In this document: in pieces, positions 5,360-6,638 of the stretch
Position numbering within the stretch: the stretch's first letter is position 1
How the letters are laid out: each line of letters begins with the position of its first letter
Translations under genes and position numbers: made by a program
The notes under the pieces: model-generated
The model's input: only the letters and a program-made list of their open reading frames with translations
What the model was told of the DNA's origin: nothing
Databases searched by the model: none
Assembly: GCA_030667725.1 (NCBI GenBank)
Contig: DAOUVH010000053.1
Coordinates: 1-6,638, forward strand
Reading direction: 5' to 3'
Length of the DNA stretch: 6,638 nt
Source: Candidatus Cloacimonadota bacterium
GTDB lineage: Bacteria > Cloacimonadota > Cloacimonadia > Cloacimonadales > TCS61

Positions 5360-6638
5360 TCACTTCAATAGTAAACATTTCCTCACAGCTTCAGTTTTAC
5401 CATCGATTTTCAATTCATAGAAATATATCCCTGAGCTAACTTGCTTATTATTTTCATCAGTACCATTCCAAAGAACACTTCTTTGTTTCCTACCTTCGTC
5501 TCCGCTCAGTTTGACAGGAAATGTTTTTACTTTTTGCCCTTTAAGATTGTAGATTTCAATTCGTGAATTTTCGTGTAAATTTGTGGTTTCAAACGAAATT
5601 GTTGTTGTTGGGTTGAATGGATTGGGATAATTACTTAGATCAATAAAAGAATCAGTTTCAATCTGTTGATCATCTATCGATGTTAGATTTGTACCCAAGA
5701 ACACACCAATATCTGTTCCAACCATAAAGTTAGGAGTGTAAATAGGATAAAAGTCAAAGCAGTATACATCATTAATGCCAAGCCCTGCACCAATTTGTTG
5801 AACCTGACCATTTTCTTCAGGTTCAACTAAAAATAAGTTACTAAAGTAATCAATACATCCAACTACCAAATAATTTTCATACTCATAAATTTTATTTGGT
5901 TGGAATAATCCGCAGATAAAAGTCAAACCAGTGATTTCCCCATTTTCATATTCAACTCTATAAACAGCATCACTAAAACTTCCACCACCACTTGCGATAT
6001 AAACTTCATAATTGTTGGGATAATCTCGAACGTATATATCTGTTATCAATGAAGGTGTTGTAAGAGAAGTATAGCTTCCCTCATTTTCAAGATATATCTC
6101 ATTTCCAGCTGAAATAAAAAGTGCTCCATTTCCATTTTCTTCGATATCAGTAACATTTTTAGAATTAAAGAATTCTATTTCCGACCATTCATCACCATCT
6201 GAAGAATGGAGAAGTCCACCATCCATATTATAGCCATAACCAAAATAATAACCGGGAGATAGTTTTTTTACAAAATGAGGGGAAAAATACCAATCTATCA
6301 ATTCAAATTCTTGTGTTGCAACATCAAATTTATATAAGCCGTCACTATAACTTCCGCAACCAAATGCACAAAATATTCGATTATTTTGATTATCCGGAAC
6401 AATTGAGACAGCACCAAGATTAGTTGCAAAATTGAAAATGTTTAAAGAATCCTGATTTGTAAAATATGCTAACCCACCATCATTTCCAGGTAAAGCAAAT
6501 AATAATCCGTATTCGGAAATCCCACTTATTGAAGAATATTTCATATCTGCAACAGGTCTATTGATCTCTTGAAACAACTGTTCCCAATCTCTGATCTGAG
6601 AAAGGAGTGTCGCATGGAATAAACAAAAAATTAGAATA
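5360..6638 (-). CDS. Exported protein with beta-propeller-like repeats and a type IX secretion-style C-terminal sorting domain; 5' end beyond the window
   Basis: The frame stays open from the TGA at 5362-5360 to the right edge. A TTG at 6577 could be taken as the start, but the 20 codons upstream of it encode ILIFCLFHATLLSQ followed by IRDWEQ. This is the hydrophobic core and cleavage region of a signal peptide, so the true start lies just outside the window. Numbering from that TTG as 1, residues ~26-298 hold about seven short similar segments at a period of 39-47 residues (for example FGCGSYSDGLYKFDV and SGGGSFSDAVYRVEY), suggesting a beta-propeller. Residues ~315-405 form a C-terminal domain with SNYPNPFNPTTTISF, IEIYNLKGQKVKTF, SGIYFYELK and a basic end KCLLLK. 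This is the pattern of T9SS type A sorting domains (TIGR04183-like). The protein is likely exported across both membranes and attached to, or released from, the cell surface. Its ligand or activity is unknown. No enzyme motif was seen. Confidence 0.88.
   Translation of the reverse strand, partial: ILIFCLFHATLLSQIRDWEQLFQEINRPVADMKYSSISGISEYGLLFALPGNDGGLAYFTNQDSLNIFNFATNLGAVSIVPDNQNNRIFCAFGCGSYSDGLYKFDVATQEFELIDWYFSPHFVKKLSPGYYFGYGYNMDGGLLHSSDGDEWSEIEFFNSKNVTDIEENGNGALFISAGNEIYLENEGSYTSLTTPSLITDIYVRDYPNNYEVYIASGGGSFSDAVYRVEYENGEITGLTFICGLFQPNKIYEYENYLVVGCIDYFSNLFLVEPEENGQVQQIGAGLGINDVYCFDFYPIYTPNFMVGTDIGVFLGTNLTSIDDQQIETDSFIDLSNYPNPFNPTTTISFETTNLHENSRIEIYNLKGQKVKTFPVKLSGDEGRKQRSVLWNGTDENNKQVSSGIYFYELKIDGKTEAVRKCLLLK

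Noticed and set aside
6601..6622. AGGAG followed by ATG on the + strand near the right edge
   Set aside because: The frame is ATG-GAA-TAA and stops at once. It lies opposite the signal peptide codons of the - strand gene and is coincidental.

Overview
The window is AT-rich bacterial DNA with ordinary coding density. The right-hand secreted protein ends in a type IX secretion-style C-terminal domain of the 'YPNPFNPTT..' kind. That form is common in Cloacimonadota, Marinimicrobia, Ignavibacteria and related FCB-group lineages. All four genes whose starts can be seen have strong Shine-Dalgarno sequences (AGGAG or GGAGG), which argues against Bacteroidota proper. A Cloacimonadota-like member of the FCB group is my best guess, but it is an inference from style, not from a marker gene.

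Layout, left to right. (1) Two + strand genes form a tight pair: a protein of unknown function, cut by the left edge, and a six-helix membrane protein of unknown function. (2) A - strand gene converges on them and overlaps the second by 7 bp. It encodes a TGS + ThrRS-like second additional domain (SAD) + uridine kinase/phosphoribulokinase fusion (nucleoside kinase family). (3) Across a divergent intergenic region of about 190 bp lies a + strand YitT-family membrane protein (DUF161 + DUF2179). (4) After a 128-bp AT-rich spacer with overlapping inverted repeats comes a complete NtrC-type sigma-54 response regulator (REC-AAA+-Fis HTH), closed by a textbook terminator. (5) The right end is a - strand gene for an exported protein. 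It has a signal peptide at the window edge, about seven beta-propeller-like repeats, and a C-terminal sorting domain. Its start lies beyond the window.

The genes do not form one pathway. They look like four separate transcription units: the left pair, the kinase, YitT, and the regulator, with the exported protein as a fifth unit entering from the right. The regulator has no histidine kinase beside it and no convincing sigma-54 (-24/-12) promoter was seen here, so its targets are probably elsewhere. I see no mobile element, CRISPR array, tRNA or rRNA, and nothing that clearly amounts to an undescribed system. The points most worth a second look are the unknown left-hand gene pair, the kinase's degenerate ThrRS-like domain, the repeat periodicity in the exported protein, and the possible operator ahead of the regulator.
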